Source of the DNA: Limnovirga soli
GTDB taxonomy: Bacteria; Bacteroidota; Bacteroidia; Chitinophagales; Chitinophagaceae
DNA: 64,000 bases
Direction: 5' to 3'
Assembly (NCBI RefSeq): GCF_013106755.1
Contig: NZ_WHPF01000008.1
Location: forward strand, 62,001-126,000
Of this stretch, positions 63,597-64,000 are shown in pieces. The translations under genes were made by a program, and so were the position numbers. Under the pieces are notes generated by a model, which was given only the letters and a program-made list of their open reading frames with translations, had not been told where the DNA came from and did no database searches. Each line of letters opens with the position of its first letter. Positions within the stretch are counted from its first letter, which is position 1.

Positions 63597-64000
63597 CTAA
63601 TTATTTTTCATAACTTGTGCAATTGCTTTTGACAATTTTTGTTCGCCTGTATCGCTACGCAGTTCTTCAAAGCTTTTATGAAAACGTAAACTGCCGTCCT
63701 GCATGTACATTACTTCTGTTATCATGTCATCAAGATCGCTGAGTACATGCGAGGTAATTAGTATCAGTTTTCCTTTCTTTTTTTCAGTAGTAATTTTCTC
63801 TTTCAGTATTTCTGCAGAAAGTGGATCAAGGCCCGCTGTTGGTTCGTCTAATATCAGCACGTCGGGATTAAAAAGAAAAGCCAGTGAGGCACTTACTTTC
63901 TGGCGTGTGCCGCCGGACAAAGTGCTCATGCGTTTGTTCATTAATGCTGGTAAATTAAATTCATTGATCAGGTCTTCATCCAATTGCTGACTCTTGCTTT
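63597..64000 (-). CDS. nosF: ABC transporter ATPase, NosF-like (N-terminus cut off)
   Basis: The frame is open to the window edge with 134 residues visible. It holds the ABC signature LSGGTRQKVS and the Walker B VLILDEPTAGLDP, then the H-loop in LITSHVLSDLDD. The Walker A is outside. Annotators may wrongly start it at the internal TTG near 63983. Its coupling to the NosY-like gene supports the NosF assignment. Confidence 0.87.
   Translation of the reverse strand, partial: SKSQQLDEDLINEFNLPALMNKRMSTLSGGTRQKVSASLAFLFNPDVLILDEPTAGLDPLSAEILKEKITTEKKKGKLILITSHVLSDLDDMITEVMYMQDGSLRFHKSFEELRSDTGEQKLSKAIAQVMKNN

Noticed and set aside
1-64000. tRNA, rRNA, insertion sequences or prophage
   Set aside because: No clover-leaf, rRNA signature, transposase or phage structural gene set was found by eye; short tRNAs could still be missed.

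Overview
The window reads as chromosomal DNA of a Bacteroidota bacterium, most like the family Chitinophagaceae. The signs are a TonB-family energy transducer with the Bacteroidota N-terminus, BatB/TPR aerotolerance genes, many lipoproteins, IspG with a large internal insertion, the bL28-bL33-DUF4295 ribosomal trio, starts that mostly lack a Shine-Dalgarno sequence, and a TAnnTTTG-type promoter at bioB. I see no rRNA, tRNA, insertion sequence, prophage or CRISPR array. Both ends of the window cut through a gene.

Layout. 1-4.1 kb: a very large hybrid histidine kinase with seven PAS domains, two receivers and a missing C-terminus. 4.4-8.4 kb: a hexuronate operon (MFS transporter, uxaC, uxuA); the matching uxaB lies far away at 57.6-59.1 kb. 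8.8-16.4 kb: bioB, a TonB-like protein, a secreted unknown, an MBL-fold/double-rhodanese protein, a lipid A-type acyltransferase and nadB. 16.9-19.4 kb: an unusual three-gene cassette (a large cysteine-rich beta protein without a signal peptide, a DUF1360 protein and an 84-aa CNCG protein). 19.6-29.4 kb: ispG, a lipoprotein, batB with its TPR partner, a GntR regulator, a DUF3592 protein, a TIM-barrel-like lipoprotein and a CBS-domain cysteine/cystathionine synthase. 29.5-36.2 kb: a BNR/YCF48-like protein, then a probable phenolic-lipid or quinone cluster (ATP-grasp, FAD oxidoreductase, methyltransferase, type III polyketide synthase, UbiA prenyltransferase). 36.3-43.3 kb: housekeeping genes (msrA, TraB/GumN family, ndk, NrnA-like, FKBP, rpmB, rpmG, bL38, ftsY). 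43.5-46.5 kb: three tandem HEIGH-type metallopeptidase lipoproteins, each with its own terminator. 46.8-61.4 kb: a six-hairpin glycosidase, a PQQ dehydrogenase with a cytochrome c segment, an MBL hydrolase/short MetE pair, a beta-propeller histidine kinase, uxaB, an acyltransferase-like membrane protein and a secreted DUF1349-like protein. 61.9-64 kb: group III truncated haemoglobin, cupin, NosY-like permease and NosF-like ATPase, probably the 3' end of a nitrous oxide reductase cluster.

The most unusual feature is a dispersed repeat that occurs only between genes. I count 27 copies of a core related to CTTGCGTCGCACTCTTGTAC and 5 copies of a related core, GAACCCTGAACCGAGCGTGG followed by CAAG. 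All 32 lie outside coding sequence. Fourteen of them form seven inverted pairs whose cores start 88-166 bp apart, which looks like a REP/BIME or MITE family. One copy at about 42.1 kb carries features of both core types and links them.
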